Shown piece after piece: positions 1-9,022 of a stretch of DNA of 64,000 bases. Source of the DNA: Acidovorax sp. (lineage in GTDB: Bacteria; Pseudomonadota; Gammaproteobacteria; Burkholderiales; Burkholderiaceae_C). The position numbers were made by a program, and so were the translations under genes. The notes under the pieces are model-generated. The model searched no databases, was not told the DNA's origin, and saw only the letters and a list, made by a program, of their open reading frames with translations. Location: assembly GCA_030692685.1 (NCBI GenBank), contig JAUXZO010000025.1:1-64000 (forward strand), read 5' to 3'. The number at the start of each line of letters is the position of its first letter. Within the stretch, counting starts at the first letter, position 1.

Positions 1-347
1 TCTTTTCGATCTTGTCAGCCGCTTGGGCCAACCAGTTCTACTCAGCGAAGCCTCGAATTATATACCGGTTTTTACACCACCAACAACTCAAAACCCAAAC
101 TTTCTTCACTTCCCGCAAGCCGCCTAGGTCACTGACCCAAACCACCAGCAGTACCACCAACAACACCCCCTGCAATCTGCAGAACCGCGTTAGTAGCGAA
201 GCCATCGACTATAGCACCACTTTTAAAGGGAAGAAGGAGAAAGCGAGGGAAAGTTGTCGTTTGATTGGCGCTCCTCGAGCTCTCGTCCTCCTGGTCATGG
301 CAGGGCAGCGCACTCAAACGAGCTCCGCCACCGATAATCCAGCCCCT
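1..347. other. Leader region upstream of uup, no supported gene
   Basis: The reading frame of the downstream ATPase is open back to position 12, but residues before the ATG at 348 are low-complexity (Ser/Thr/Gln-rich) and do not resemble the family. The stretch is more AT-rich and pyrimidine/CA-rich than the genes. On the minus strand a short glycine-rich tail (about 129-220) can be read but has no convincing ribosome binding site. I see no hairpin or promoter strong enough to name. Confidence 0.4.
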
Positions 348-2246
348 ATGGCACTTATCACCCTACTAGACGCCCAACTCGCATTTGGGCACGTTGCATT
401 GCTGGACCACGCCGGCTTTTCCTTGGAGAACGCTGAGCGCGTTGGCCTGATTGGCCGAAACGGCGCTGGCAAGTCCTCCCTTCTCAAGATCCTGGGAGGT
501 TTCGCTAAGCCCGACGATGGATCACTACAAGTACAGCAAGGAGTGCGCATCGCTTTTGTTGCCCAAGAGCCAACGCTTGACCCCACCGCAACCATCTTCA
601 AGGCGGCCTCCGAAGGCCTGCAGCGAGTGATCGCAATCAGGGATCAGTATTTATCCGGAGAAGAAGGGCTGGACCTGGACGCCTTGCAATCAGAGATTGA
701 AGCGTACGACGCATGGAACTGGGAGCAGCGTGTCGAGGAAACTCTTCAGCGTCTCCATCTGGACCCGGAGGCGGTCGTTGGCACATTGTCTGGCGGCACA
801 AAGAAGCGCGTTGCGTTGGCGCAAGCGCTTGTCGCTCGCCCCGATGTACTGCTACTAGATGAACCAACCAATCACTTGGACCTCGACTCCATCGAATGGT
901 TGGAAGACCTTTTGCTCGACTTTCCTGGAAGCGTCGTCACCATCACACACGACCGGTCCTTTCTTGACCGTGTCGCCACGCGCATCGTCGAACTGGATCG
1001 CGGGCACTTGCGGTCCTATCCTGGCAATTTCGCGCAGTATCTTCTGCAGAAAGAAGAACAGCTGGCACAAGAGGCTGTCATCTCCGCCAAAGCTGACAAG
1101 CTCCTCGCACAAGAAGAAGTCTGGATACGCCGGGGCGTAGAGGCAAGGCGAACGCGCAGCCAAAGCCGCATCAGCAGACTGGAACACCTGCGGGCACGCA
1201 GAGAGGCGCGTCGCGACGTAGTGGGCAGCGTTCGCATGGACGTCGCCACTGGTGGCTCCAACGGCTATCAGGGCAAGATCGTGGCGGAGATGGAGGGCGT
1301 CGGCAAATCATTCGGCGACAAGACCATCGTTCACAACTTCACCGGCACCATCCTGCGTGGGGACAAGGTCGGGTTGATTGGCCCTAACGGCGCAGGCAAG
1401 ACGACGTTGCTCAAAATGATCCTTGGCGAGTTGCAACCAGACAGCGGCACGATCCGCCAAGGCGCCAATTTGCAAGTTGCTTACTTTGACCAGATGCGAC
1501 ATGCAGTCGACTTGGACGCGACCCTTGAAGACTTCATCAGTCCCGGCAGTGAGTGGATTGAAATTGGCAACCAGCGCAAACACGTCAAGAGCTACCTGAG
1601 CGACTTCCTTTTCTCGCCCGCCCGCGCACATTCACCCGTGCGCTCCTTGTCGGGGGGCGAGCGCAACCGCCTTTTATTGGCGCGTCTGTTTGCCCGCCCA
1701 GCCAACGTCCTCGTGCTCGACGAGCCCACCAACGATTTGGATATTGACACGCTGGACCTGTTGGAGGAACTACTGGAGAACTACGAGGGCACCGTATTCC
1801 TGGTCAGCCATGATCGAACATTTCTGGACAACGTCGTCACCAGTACCATTGCATTCGAAGGCAACGGACTCTGGCGTGAATATGAAGGCGGCGTGCAGGA
1901 TTGGTTGCTTCAGTCCAAACGGACTCGCGCGCTTAACGCATCCAACGCCGCAGCGTTGAAAAGCAACGCGGAAGATTTAGATAAAAACACAGCCCAGCGC
2001 TTATCCAGTAAGCCTGAGCAGCTATCAAAAAAGAAACTGAGCTACAAGGAGCAGCGGGAGCTGGACCAGTTACCGGCGCAAATATCGGCCTTGGAGGTCG
2101 AACAACAAGAACTGCAACGCGCATTGGCGGACGGCTCGTTGTACAGCAGTGATCCCGCACGCGCCGCGGCCATGACCAGTCGGGCAAGCGCTATCGACGA
2201 GGAGTTGATGTCGGCTCTGGAACGTTGGACGCTGCTGTCCGCCTGA
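348..2246 (+). CDS. uup: ABC-F family ATPase, Uup-like
   Basis: Soluble tandem ABC ATPase of the ABC-F type, which acts on ribosomes or DNA intermediates rather than in transport; no membrane segments are present. Two full nucleotide-binding cassettes are visible: Walker A GRNGAGKSS, signature LSGGTKKR and Walker B LLLDEPTNHLDLD, then GPNGAGKTT, LSGGERNR and LVLDEPTNDLDID. A charged coiled-coil tail (KKKLSYKEQRELDQL onward) is typical of Uup. The start at 348 (MALITLLDAQ) gives 632 aa, matching the family length of about 635. An in-frame ATG at 297 is possible but adds unrelated residues. It stands alone, convergent with cheB and unrelated to motility. Confidence 0.9.
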   Translation: MALITLLDAQLAFGHVALLDHAGFSLENAERVGLIGRNGAGKSSLLKILGGFAKPDDGSLQVQQGVRIAFVAQEPTLDPTATIFKAASEGLQRVIAIRDQYLSGEEGLDLDALQSEIEAYDAWNWEQRVEETLQRLHLDPEAVVGTLSGGTKKRVALAQALVARPDVLLLDEPTNHLDLDSIEWLEDLLLDFPGSVVTITHDRSFLDRVATRIVELDRGHLRSYPGNFAQYLLQKEEQLAQEAVISAKADKLLAQEEVWIRRGVEARRTRSQSRISRLEHLRARREARRDVVGSVRMDVATGGSNGYQGKIVAEMEGVGKSFGDKTIVHNFTGTILRGDKVGLIGPNGAGKTTLLKMILGELQPDSGTIRQGANLQVAYFDQMRHAVDLDATLEDFISPGSEWIEIGNQRKHVKSYLSDFLFSPARAHSPVRSLSGGERNRLLLARLFARPANVLVLDEPTNDLDIDTLDLLEELLENYEGTVFLVSHDRTFLDNVVTSTIAFEGNGLWREYEGGVQDWLLQSKRTRALNASNAAALKSNAEDLDKNTAQRLSSKPEQLSKKKLSYKEQRELDQLPAQISALEVEQQELQRALADGSLYSSDPARAAAMTSRASAIDEELMSALERWTLLSA

Positions 2247-2346
2247 TAACAATATCCGCTAACCCGCATCTATATAGATAAGTTGGCGAATACGAGCCCT
2301 ATATGCCTGCGCCAGTAGGCTTATGTATTCGACTATCCCTTTTGCG

Positions 2347-3444
2347 TCAGATGCGGTGATGCAACCGGTCCGTCGCGCCACGCAAGCGGGCGATAAGCGC
2401 TGGCGCTATGTGACCCAGAGGTAAGACCTCGTCCGAAGCCCCGTGGGCGATGGCTTCACGGGGCATTCCGAACACGATGCACGTCGCTTCGTCCTGCACG
2501 TAGTTATAGCTACCGGCATCTTTCATTTCACGCATCGCCGCTGCACCGTCATTTCCCATGCCGGTCAGCATGATGCCGTAAGCATTTCGCCCCACCACTG
2601 AGGCTGCGGATTTGAAGAGGACTTCGACAGAAGGTTTGTGCCGATTCACAGGCGGGCCGTCGTCCACCACCGCCACATAGTTAGCACCACTGCGCGCCAC
2701 ATGGAACTGGGTACCGCCGGGCGCAATGTAAGCGTGGCCAGGCAAGATACGCTCGCCATTAACAGCCTCTTTCACCGTGATCTGACACAGACCGTTCAGG
2801 CGTGCAGCAAAGCTGGTCGTAAAACCTGGAGGCATGTGCTGAGTAATGACGATGCCGGGAGAATCTGCCGGCATCTGTATCAAAACCTCTTTGATGGCTT
2901 CAGTCCCTCCTGTGGAAGCCCCAATACAGATCAGTTTTTCGGTAGAAAGGCGACCGAGCAAGGCTGAGACAGGCGCTGCAGACATCCCACCCGCAGAACC
3001 CGCAGGCGAGGAAGAATCGCGCGCGGGTGCACGTCGGACTTGAGCCACTGCGGCTACACGAATCTTGTCGACGATCTGTGTGGCCAAGTCACTCAGGCCA
3101 CTCGCCAATCCGACCCGAGGCTTGGCAACAAAATCAACCGCGCCCAACTCCAAGGCTTTCATCGTGATCTCGCCACCGCGCTCCGTCAGCGTCGAAATCA
3201 TTACGACAGGCATCGGACGCAATCGCATCAGGCGACCTAAAAAATCAATGCCGTCCATGCGAGGCATCTCGACGTCCAGCGTAATGACATCGGGATTCAG
3301 CTCCCGGATCATTTCGCGCGCCACCAAAGGATCATTGGCCGTGCCAATGCACTCCATGTCCCGCTGCCGGTTGATGATCTCAGACAGCAGACTGCGGACC
3401 AACGCCGAATCGTCCACAACGATCACCCGGATTTTCCTGCTCAT
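2347..3444 (-). CDS. cheB: Chemotaxis methylesterase/deamidase CheB
   Basis: Two-domain response regulator that removes methyl groups from chemoreceptor glutamates and deamidates glutamines, giving adaptation. The N-terminal receiver has acidic pair D11/D12, phospho-acceptor D57 in LDVEM and K109 in VAKP. A linker (about 130-165) leads to the esterase domain with catalytic triad S177 (GASTGG), H203 (TQHMPPGF) and D299 (GMGNDGA). At 365 aa it is of normal length. An AGGAAGG Shine-Dalgarno precedes the ATG. It is the last gene of the minus-strand che operon, 15 nt after cheD. CheA would phosphorylate it. Confidence 0.97.
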   Translation of the reverse strand: MSRKIRVIVVDDSALVRSLLSEIINRQRDMECIGTANDPLVAREMIRELNPDVITLDVEMPRMDGIDFLGRLMRLRPMPVVMISTLTERGGEITMKALELGAVDFVAKPRVGLASGLSDLATQIVDKIRVAAVAQVRRAPARDSSSPAGSAGGMSAAPVSALLGRLSTEKLICIGASTGGTEAIKEVLIQMPADSPGIVITQHMPPGFTTSFAARLNGLCQITVKEAVNGERILPGHAYIAPGGTQFHVARSGANYVAVVDDGPPVNRHKPSVEVLFKSAASVVGRNAYGIMLTGMGNDGAAAMREMKDAGSYNYVQDEATCIVFGMPREAIAHGASDEVLPLGHIAPALIARLRGATDRLHHRI

Positions 3445-3459
3445 TAACTCAGACCTTCC

Positions 3460-4209
3460 TCAAAACAGATCCACGGAGCCACCGGAAGTCGTCTTGGCAA
3501 CGGTCGCTGCGTTCCCGCGGACTTCCTGGGCGACCAGAGTCTCGGGATGTGCATGTGCGAGCCGCTTGACCATAGCCTTGCCGGTGACGGGGAAAAAAAC
3601 CACCTTGCGCGGATATATATCCAGCACGTCCTCGGAAACGATGGGAATCCGCTCAGTGTGGAGGTAGTTCAAAACGAAGTTGGTGTTGCGCTCCCCGACG
3701 TTCATGGTCGTGAAGTTGTGCATTACTTGGGCGCCTCCAAAAATTTTGGCCTGCAGGGTTTCGCGCCGGGCGCCGAGTTTCAGCATCTCATTGATCAGCA
3801 GCTCCATAGCATAGGAACCGTAGCGACCCGAAGCATCTGCCAAGTCGCCGTCGGGCAACATGAAGTGGTTCATGCCACCGACGCGTGCTCTGCTATCCCA
3901 CATGCAGGCCGCAATGCAAGACCCCAACACAGTCATGATGACCATGTTCTCGTCCGCAACGAAGTACTCACCCGGGAGGACCTTCACGGCATTGTGCTGG
4001 AAGTGATGGTCCAGATAAAAGAACGAGGCCTCCCCTGGCTTGCGACGATGGGCTTTCAGATCCTGCAAAGACGACTCTCTTGCAGGGGCAGCGCCCGCGG
4101 TATAAATGTCAGCACTCAGCGGCGCGATGCGAGGGGCTCGGCGTCGCTCAGTGCTACCTGACGCGGCAGTGGCCATAGTTGGCGAAGCGCCTGATTGAAT
4201 GTTGGTCAT
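3460..4209 (-). CDS. cheD: Chemoreceptor glutamine deamidase CheD
   Basis: CheD deamidates specific glutamines of methyl-accepting chemotaxis proteins. The catalytic Cys is C98 in LGSCIAACMWD and the His is H115 in GGMNHFMLPD; the 17-residue spacing is what the family shows. The protein is 249 aa with an N-terminal extension of about 70 residues that is Ala/Ser/Arg-rich before the conserved core. It ends in GSVDLF, the same hexapeptide that ends the CheZ-like protein at the head of this operon. It lies between cheR and cheB. Confidence 0.95.
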   Translation of the reverse strand: MTNIQSGASPTMATAASGSTERRRAPRIAPLSADIYTAGAAPARESSLQDLKAHRRKPGEASFFYLDHHFQHNAVKVLPGEYFVADENMVIMTVLGSCIAACMWDSRARVGGMNHFMLPDGDLADASGRYGSYAMELLINEMLKLGARRETLQAKIFGGAQVMHNFTTMNVGERNTNFVLNYLHTERIPIVSEDVLDIYPRKVVFFPVTGKAMVKRLAHAHPETLVAQEVRGNAATVAKTTSGGSVDLF

Positions 4210-4240
4210 GGGTGCGTAGGGCTAGACAACATGGACAGTA

Positions 4241-5143
4241 TCAACGGCGCTCGTACACCGTCTTGCCACGCAATGTGAACAAATCGCGGGATTCGCTGAA
4301 GTTTTCAGCATGTCCGACAAACAACATCCCGCCCGGCTTCAAAACACGGTGGATTCGCTCCAGCACACGTCGCTGGGTAGACGCATCAAAGTAAATCATC
4401 ACATTGCGGCAGAAAACCACATCGAAGGGCTCCTTGAACGGCCAATCGTCGCGGATGAGATTGACGCTCATGAAGTCAATCACGCGTCGCAACTCGGGCT
4501 TAGCGCGCACCATGCCTGCATTCCCAAGTTTGCCTCGCAGAAAGAACTTCTGAAGCCGCTCTGGGCTCAGGCCTTTCAAGCTGTCGACTCGGTATACGCC
4601 TTGTGCAGCCGTGGCCAGCACCCGGGAATCAATGTCACTCGCCGTCAATTTAAAAGATGCATTGGCCCCAAGTGCCTCGAAAGCAGTCATGACGATGGAG
4701 TAAGGCTCCTCGCCTGTAGATGCCGCATTGCACCAAACCCGCCAATTGGCAGATGGCTTGGTGCGCAGGTGAGATGCAAAAATTTCAAAGTGATGCTGCT
4801 CGCGGAAGAACGCCGTCAAATTTGTTGTGAGGGCATTCACAAACTCTTGCCACTCGGGCCCGTCATGGGTTTCCAGCCATCCAAGGTAGTCATGGAAACT
4901 AGTGTGCCCGGTATCACGCAGACGCCTTGACAAGCGGCTGTACACCATGGCATGTTTGCCATCATGCAAGCTGATACCCGCGCGCTGATAAATCAGCGCC
5001 TGAACGCGGGCAAAATCAGCGTTGGTCCAGACAAATTCGCGCCCCTGGGCAAGTGGCCCCGAGGGAGCTGCGGCGGGATAGGCCAAGTCCACCTTAGGGG
5101 CGGCAGACCGGGCTGAAGTGGAGAGGCTAGTGGGTTGGGCCAT
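4241..5143 (-). CDS. cheR: Chemotaxis protein methyltransferase CheR
   Basis: SAM-dependent methyltransferase that methylates chemoreceptor glutamates. An N-terminal helical domain precedes a Rossmann domain with the CheR-type SAM motif AASTGEEPYS and the FCRNVMIYFD motif near the C-terminus. I chose the ATG at 5143 (MAQPTSLS, 300 aa) over one at 5212, because the extra 23 residues look unrelated to CheR and the family is about 280-300 aa. An unusually long Ala/Pro/Ser-rich leader of about 35 residues precedes the conserved part. It lies between cheW and cheD. Confidence 0.95.
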   Translation of the reverse strand: MAQPTSLSTSARSAAPKVDLAYPAAAPSGPLAQGREFVWTNADFARVQALIYQRAGISLHDGKHAMVYSRLSRRLRDTGHTSFHDYLGWLETHDGPEWQEFVNALTTNLTAFFREQHHFEIFASHLRTKPSANWRVWCNAASTGEEPYSIVMTAFEALGANASFKLTASDIDSRVLATAAQGVYRVDSLKGLSPERLQKFFLRGKLGNAGMVRAKPELRRVIDFMSVNLIRDDWPFKEPFDVVFCRNVMIYFDASTQRRVLERIHRVLKPGGMLFVGHAENFSESRDLFTLRGKTVYERR

Positions 5144-5251
5144 ATTGATCGTCCGAAGGGAAATCCTGTTCGCTCCAAGAGGCCCACAAGCGTCACGCTT
5201 GCGACCTGACATGTGCCTGGGCCACCACTGCTGGTTTTTTGCGGCTACACC

Positions 5252-5740
5252 TTATTCGTTTGCAGTGACCAATCCCATGTCCACGCTGGACATGAGTTTC
5301 TCGATGTCCAAAAGGATCAGCATCCGCTCACCCACCGAGCCCAAGCCCAGAATGCAGCTGTTGTCGATGGCGCTCTCGATATCTGGCGCAGAGCGAATGC
5401 TTTCGGATGTAAGTTCCATCACGTCGCTCACTGAGTCCACCACGATCCCCACGACTCGGTTTCTCAGATTGAGAATGATGACCACCGTGAAGCTGTTGTA
5501 GTCCGCCTGCGCGCAATTGAACTTGATGCGCATATCCACGATCGGAACGATCGTGCCGCGCAGGTTGACAACACCCTTGATGAAATCGGGCGCATTGGCA
5601 ATCCGCGTGGGTGGCTCGTAGCCGCGGATTTCCTGAACCTTCAAGATATCAATGCCGTACTCTTCTTGGTCAAGACGGAACGTGAGGTATTCACGAGCCC
5701 CCGAAGGCGCGACGTCTGCCGTTTTTCCCATCACACTCAT
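5252..5740 (-). CDS. cheW: Chemotaxis coupling protein CheW
   Basis: SH3-like adaptor that links receptors to CheA. The 162-aa protein carries the hallmarks [38 protein letters not shown], and [13 protein letters not shown] in order. The ATG at 5740 has a strong Shine-Dalgarno (AAAGGAG, 8 nt spacing); an upstream in-frame start at 5758 overlaps that site and is rejected. It follows cheA by about 50 nt in the che operon. Confidence 0.96.
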   Translation of the reverse strand: MSVMGKTADVAPSGAREYLTFRLDQEEYGIDILKVQEIRGYEPPTRIANAPDFIKGVVNLRGTIVPIVDMRIKFNCAQADYNSFTVVIILNLRNRVVGIVVDSVSDVMELTSESIRSAPDIESAIDNSCILGLGSVGERMLILLDIEKLMSSVDMGLVTANE

Positions 5741-5793
5741 GGTGCATTCTCCTTTCATGACAACACCGCCACTTTAGGGCGGGTGCGCTTTGT

Positions 5794-7938
5794 CTAATGG
5801 CGCGCCCTGCGCACCAAACCGCCGGTGTCCAAAATCAGCGCCACGGTGCCATCACCCAAGATGGTGGCGCCCGACACATTGGGGACTTTGCGATAGTTGG
5901 ATTCGAGGTTTTTTACTACCACTTGGTGCTGGCCCAGAAGCTCATCCACCAACAACGCCACGCGGCTGCCATCGGCCTCTACCACCACCATGATGTTGCT
6001 GGATTTGTTGAGATCGAATCGGGGAACCTGAAATATCTTTTCCAGTGCGATGACCGGCATGTATTCATCCCGGACCTTCACCAGCTGTGAACCTTGCGCG
6101 ACAGTGCTTACATCATCCGAATTGACCTGAAAGGACTCCACGACTGAAGACAGGGGAAGGATGTAGACCTCTTCTCCAACACCTACCGACATGCCGTCCA
6201 TGATGGCCAGCGTCAATGGCAAGCGCACAGAGACCTTCATGCCATAACCTTCGGCAGAGTCGATCTCCACCGAGCCATTGAGCGCTGCGATGTTCCGTTT
6301 GACCACATCCATTCCCACGCCTCGTCCAGACACGTCTGTGACTTCATCGGCCGTGGAGAAACCCGGAGCAAAGATCAGCTGCCACACCTCTGCGTCGCTC
6401 ATCTGCTCTGACACCTCAATCCCGCGCTCTTGCGCTTTGCTCAGGATCTTCTCGCGAGACAAACCGCGGCCATCGTCGCGCACCTCGATAACGATTGAGC
6501 CGCCTTGGTGTGCCGCAGACAAGGTAATCGTTCCGTGCTCAGATTTGCCTTTAGCAAGGCGATCGGCAGGCATTTCTACACCATGGTCGCAGCTGTTGCG
6601 CACCAAGTGTGTCAGCGGGTCGGTGATCTTTTCTACCAAGCCCTTATCCAATTCAGTCGCCTCACCCAGGGTCACGAATTCGACCTTCTTGCCCAACTTG
6701 TTGGCAAGGTCACGCAGCATCCGTGGAAAACGACTAAATACGATCGACATCGGAATCATGCGAATTGACATGACCGACTCTTGAAGATCGCGAGTATTCC
6801 GATCCAGATCTGCAAGCCCCGCCAACAATTGCTGATAAGCACCTGAATCGAGGCCGCGGCTATTTTGGGCCAGCATGGCCTGCGTGATCACCAATTCGCC
6901 AACCAGATTAATGAGCTGGTCGACTTTCTTGACATCCACGCGAATGGTGGTGGACTCCATCTGGGCTTGAATGGCAGCCTTGGGCTCAGCCGCAACTTTG
7001 GGTGCAGCAGCCTTTGGCGCTTGCGTAGAGGTAACAACCGCTCCCTGCACTGCATCAGCAAGCGGCGCACCTGGAGCACCGCTGAAGAACCCATAAGGAG
7101 CTTCCCCACCCAAAACGTCAACGTTAATCAAAGCTGCAGCTTCGGCCTGAACGTCCTCTTCTACGTCAGCAGATCCCGCGTCACGGATGAGCACCTGATC
7201 CTTGGCGACGTGAAAAGCAAACAAATCTAGCAAGTCGTCATTGGTGGAAGTGGTTTCCACCGCAAAAAGCCGGGTGTTGGGTTGTGTGCTTGTGATGTCC
7301 CGAATAGCCCCTAAGCCGGGGATGTCGCGAAACAACTCCTTGATTGCATCAGCCTGCTCCAGACGCTCCAGCGGGCCAATCTGGATTTCGAGTTGACGAG
7401 CTTGCCCAGCTACGACGGGCTTGATCACCTTGGGTGCTGGCGTCGCAGCCACCGGAGCGGGCGCTGGAGCTGAAGGCGGCGGTGCTGTCACCACAAGAGT
7501 ATCGCCTGGCACTTGGCCAGCCGCTAGCTCACTGATACGGCGAACCAGGGAAGTGGTGGAAACAGCATCCCCTTGACCACCTGCCTGATGGCGCGCAAGC
7601 AGGCTGCGAGAAGCGTCAGCAGACTCCAGCAGCACATCCACCATCTGTGGGATTGGCTGCAATTCATGGCGCCGCAGACGATCCAACAAAGATTCCATTT
7701 GATGGGTTAACTCTGCCACATCGGAAAACCCGAATGTCGCAGAGCCACCCTTGATCGAGTGTGCGCAACGGAAAATGCCGTTGAGCTCTTCGTCGTCCGC
7801 ATTGGTCAAGTCCAGATCGAGGAGCATTTGCTCCATCTGGTCGAGGTTTTCGCCGGCTTCTTCGAAAAAGATCTGATAGAACTGGCTCAGGTCGAAGTCC
7901 GCGCCTGCACCCGATCCTTCTTGATAGGTTTCCGCCAT
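5794..7938 (-). CDS. cheA: Chemotaxis histidine kinase CheA
   Basis: Cytoplasmic kinase of the receptor array. Domains in order: Hpt (P1) with phospho-acceptor H60 in CAHSIKGGS; a variable, Ala/Pro-rich linker with a P2-like segment (about 165-300); a dimerisation domain (TIRVDVKKVDQLINLVGEL); a HATPase domain with the N box LVRNSCDHGVE and G boxes RDDGRGLS and GRGVGMDVV; and a C-terminal CheW-like regulatory domain. It is 714 aa. AGGAG precedes the ATG. The first Pro/Ala linker resembles those of polar-array CheA proteins. It phosphorylates CheY, CheB and possibly the adjacent small receiver. Confidence 0.97.
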   Translation of the reverse strand: MAETYQEGSGAGADFDLSQFYQIFFEEAGENLDQMEQMLLDLDLTNADDEELNGIFRCAHSIKGGSATFGFSDVAELTHQMESLLDRLRRHELQPIPQMVDVLLESADASRSLLARHQAGGQGDAVSTTSLVRRISELAAGQVPGDTLVVTAPPPSAPAPAPVAATPAPKVIKPVVAGQARQLEIQIGPLERLEQADAIKELFRDIPGLGAIRDITSTQPNTRLFAVETTSTNDDLLDLFAFHVAKDQVLIRDAGSADVEEDVQAEAAALINVDVLGGEAPYGFFSGAPGAPLADAVQGAVVTSTQAPKAAAPKVAAEPKAAIQAQMESTTIRVDVKKVDQLINLVGELVITQAMLAQNSRGLDSGAYQQLLAGLADLDRNTRDLQESVMSIRMIPMSIVFSRFPRMLRDLANKLGKKVEFVTLGEATELDKGLVEKITDPLTHLVRNSCDHGVEMPADRLAKGKSEHGTITLSAAHQGGSIVIEVRDDGRGLSREKILSKAQERGIEVSEQMSDAEVWQLIFAPGFSTADEVTDVSGRGVGMDVVKRNIAALNGSVEIDSAEGYGMKVSVRLPLTLAIMDGMSVGVGEEVYILPLSSVVESFQVNSDDVSTVAQGSQLVKVRDEYMPVIALEKIFQVPRFDLNKSSNIMVVVEADGSRVALLVDELLGQHQVVVKNLESNYRKVPNVSGATILGDGTVALILDTGGLVRRARH

Positions 7939-7978
7939 GGTGGGCTCCTGTGTACTAGGTGATCCGGGTCAATCGGAC

Positions 7979-8341
7979 TCAGCGAATCACTTTTTGGATG
8001 ACTTCAATCAAGCGATTGGGATCAAACGGCTTGACCAACCAACCTGTTGCTCCCGCGGTACGTCCTGCCTGCTTCATCTGATCACTGGACTCCGTGGTGA
8101 GAATCAGAATTGGTATTGTCTTGAACTTGGGGTGTTCGCGGAGTTTGCGGGTGAGTCCTATGCCGTCCAGCCTGGGCATGTTCTGGTCAGCCAGGACTAG
8201 ATCGATGTCATGGCTTTCGGCTTTTTCGAGGGCATCTTGCCCATCCACCGCCTCCACAACGTGGTAGCCAGCACCCGTGAGAGTGAATGACACCATTTTT
8301 CGCATGGAAGGTGAATCATCTACGGCAAGAATCGATTGCAT
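7979..8341 (-). CDS. Single-domain response regulator, CheY-like (first copy)
   Basis: A 120-aa stand-alone receiver: acidic pair D8/D9, phospho-acceptor D52 in LADQNMP, Thr in LTTES and K104 in VKPFD. The start at 8341 (MQSILAVDD) has TTGGAG upstream; a start four codons earlier is possible. It sits directly upstream of cheA and downstream of the CheZ-like gene, so it may be a dedicated CheA target, a phosphate sink, or an alternative motor ligand. The window holds a second, more E. coli-like CheY at 39637. Confidence 0.92.
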   Translation of the reverse strand: MQSILAVDDSPSMRKMVSFTLTGAGYHVVEAVDGQDALEKAESHDIDLVLADQNMPRLDGIGLTRKLREHPKFKTIPILILTTESSDQMKQAGRTAGATGWLVKPFDPNRLIEVIQKVIR

Positions 8342-8390
8342 GTAAGGCTCCAACTGACTTGAATATATAGGTTAACCAGTGATGTGCACG

Positions 8391-8837
8391 TCAAAACAGG
8401 TCCACGGAACCTGCATCCATTTCGCTCTGTGTCACCGGATTTGGCCTGTCGGGCGCCATTTCCGCAAAAGGTGCAGCTTCTTCGCCTTCCTCATTGCCCA
8501 TTGCTTCCGACGCCAACCTGAAGGCGGAGCCCTGGAGAACTTTTGTGGTGTGCCAGATGAGCTGCGACGCCATGTCCTGGAACTGCAATTCGGTGACGGC
8601 GCTACGCAATGCAGCCCTCGCAGCCACCAGTTCCGGTGTGTCTGCCACGACAGCGTCAGTCAACACCGCGTTGGCCTCGCCAAATCGCTCGAGCAAGTTG
8701 TCCGTTGCGTGATTCAGCAGCCCTTCCAACCGATGGAGGTCATGCATCACCACCAGCAATGAATCCTGCAGTTCTGCCGCCACCATGACGGGAACCTGGA
8801 CAGCAGGTCCTCCAGACGTTGTTAGCGTAGATTGCAT
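8391..8837 (-). CDS. CheZ-like helical protein, putative second CheY-P phosphatase
   Basis: 148 aa, predicted almost all helical, with no signal peptide. Residues 83-92 read ELQFQDMASQ, giving D88 and Q92 in the D-x3-Q spacing of the CheZ active site (compare D133/Q137 in the canonical CheZ of this window). A Glu/Pro-rich, probably flexible tail ends in GSVDLF, in the place where CheZ carries its CheY-binding tail. It is the first gene of the minus-strand che operon, about 50 nt before a CheY-like receiver. What is seen: the motif, the tail, the context. Phosphatase activity is inference; it could instead be a scaffolding protein. Confidence 0.55.
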   Translation of the reverse strand: MQSTLTTSGGPAVQVPVMVAAELQDSLLVVMHDLHRLEGLLNHATDNLLERFGEANAVLTDAVVADTPELVAARAALRSAVTELQFQDMASQLIWHTTKVLQGSAFRLASEAMGNEEGEEAAPFAEMAPDRPNPVTQSEMDAGSVDLF

Positions 8838-9022
8838 CGTTTCTCCATCGCAGCACGCAGCAGCAAAGCACGCAAAAACACAGGACTACGATACCTGCAT
8901 CAACGGCCCTTGGCCCTTGTGCAACCCGTAGCAGCTACATCCATTGGACGCTGCTGCCAAAACCAACCCAACCGGACAAACACCCTTGATTGTTCCAATT
9001 TGTATCCTATGATAGCGCTCCT

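Noticed and set aside
12-347. N-terminal extension of the Uup-like ATPase back to position 12
   Set aside because: 112 low-complexity residues with no family similarity; the ATG at 348 gives the normal length.
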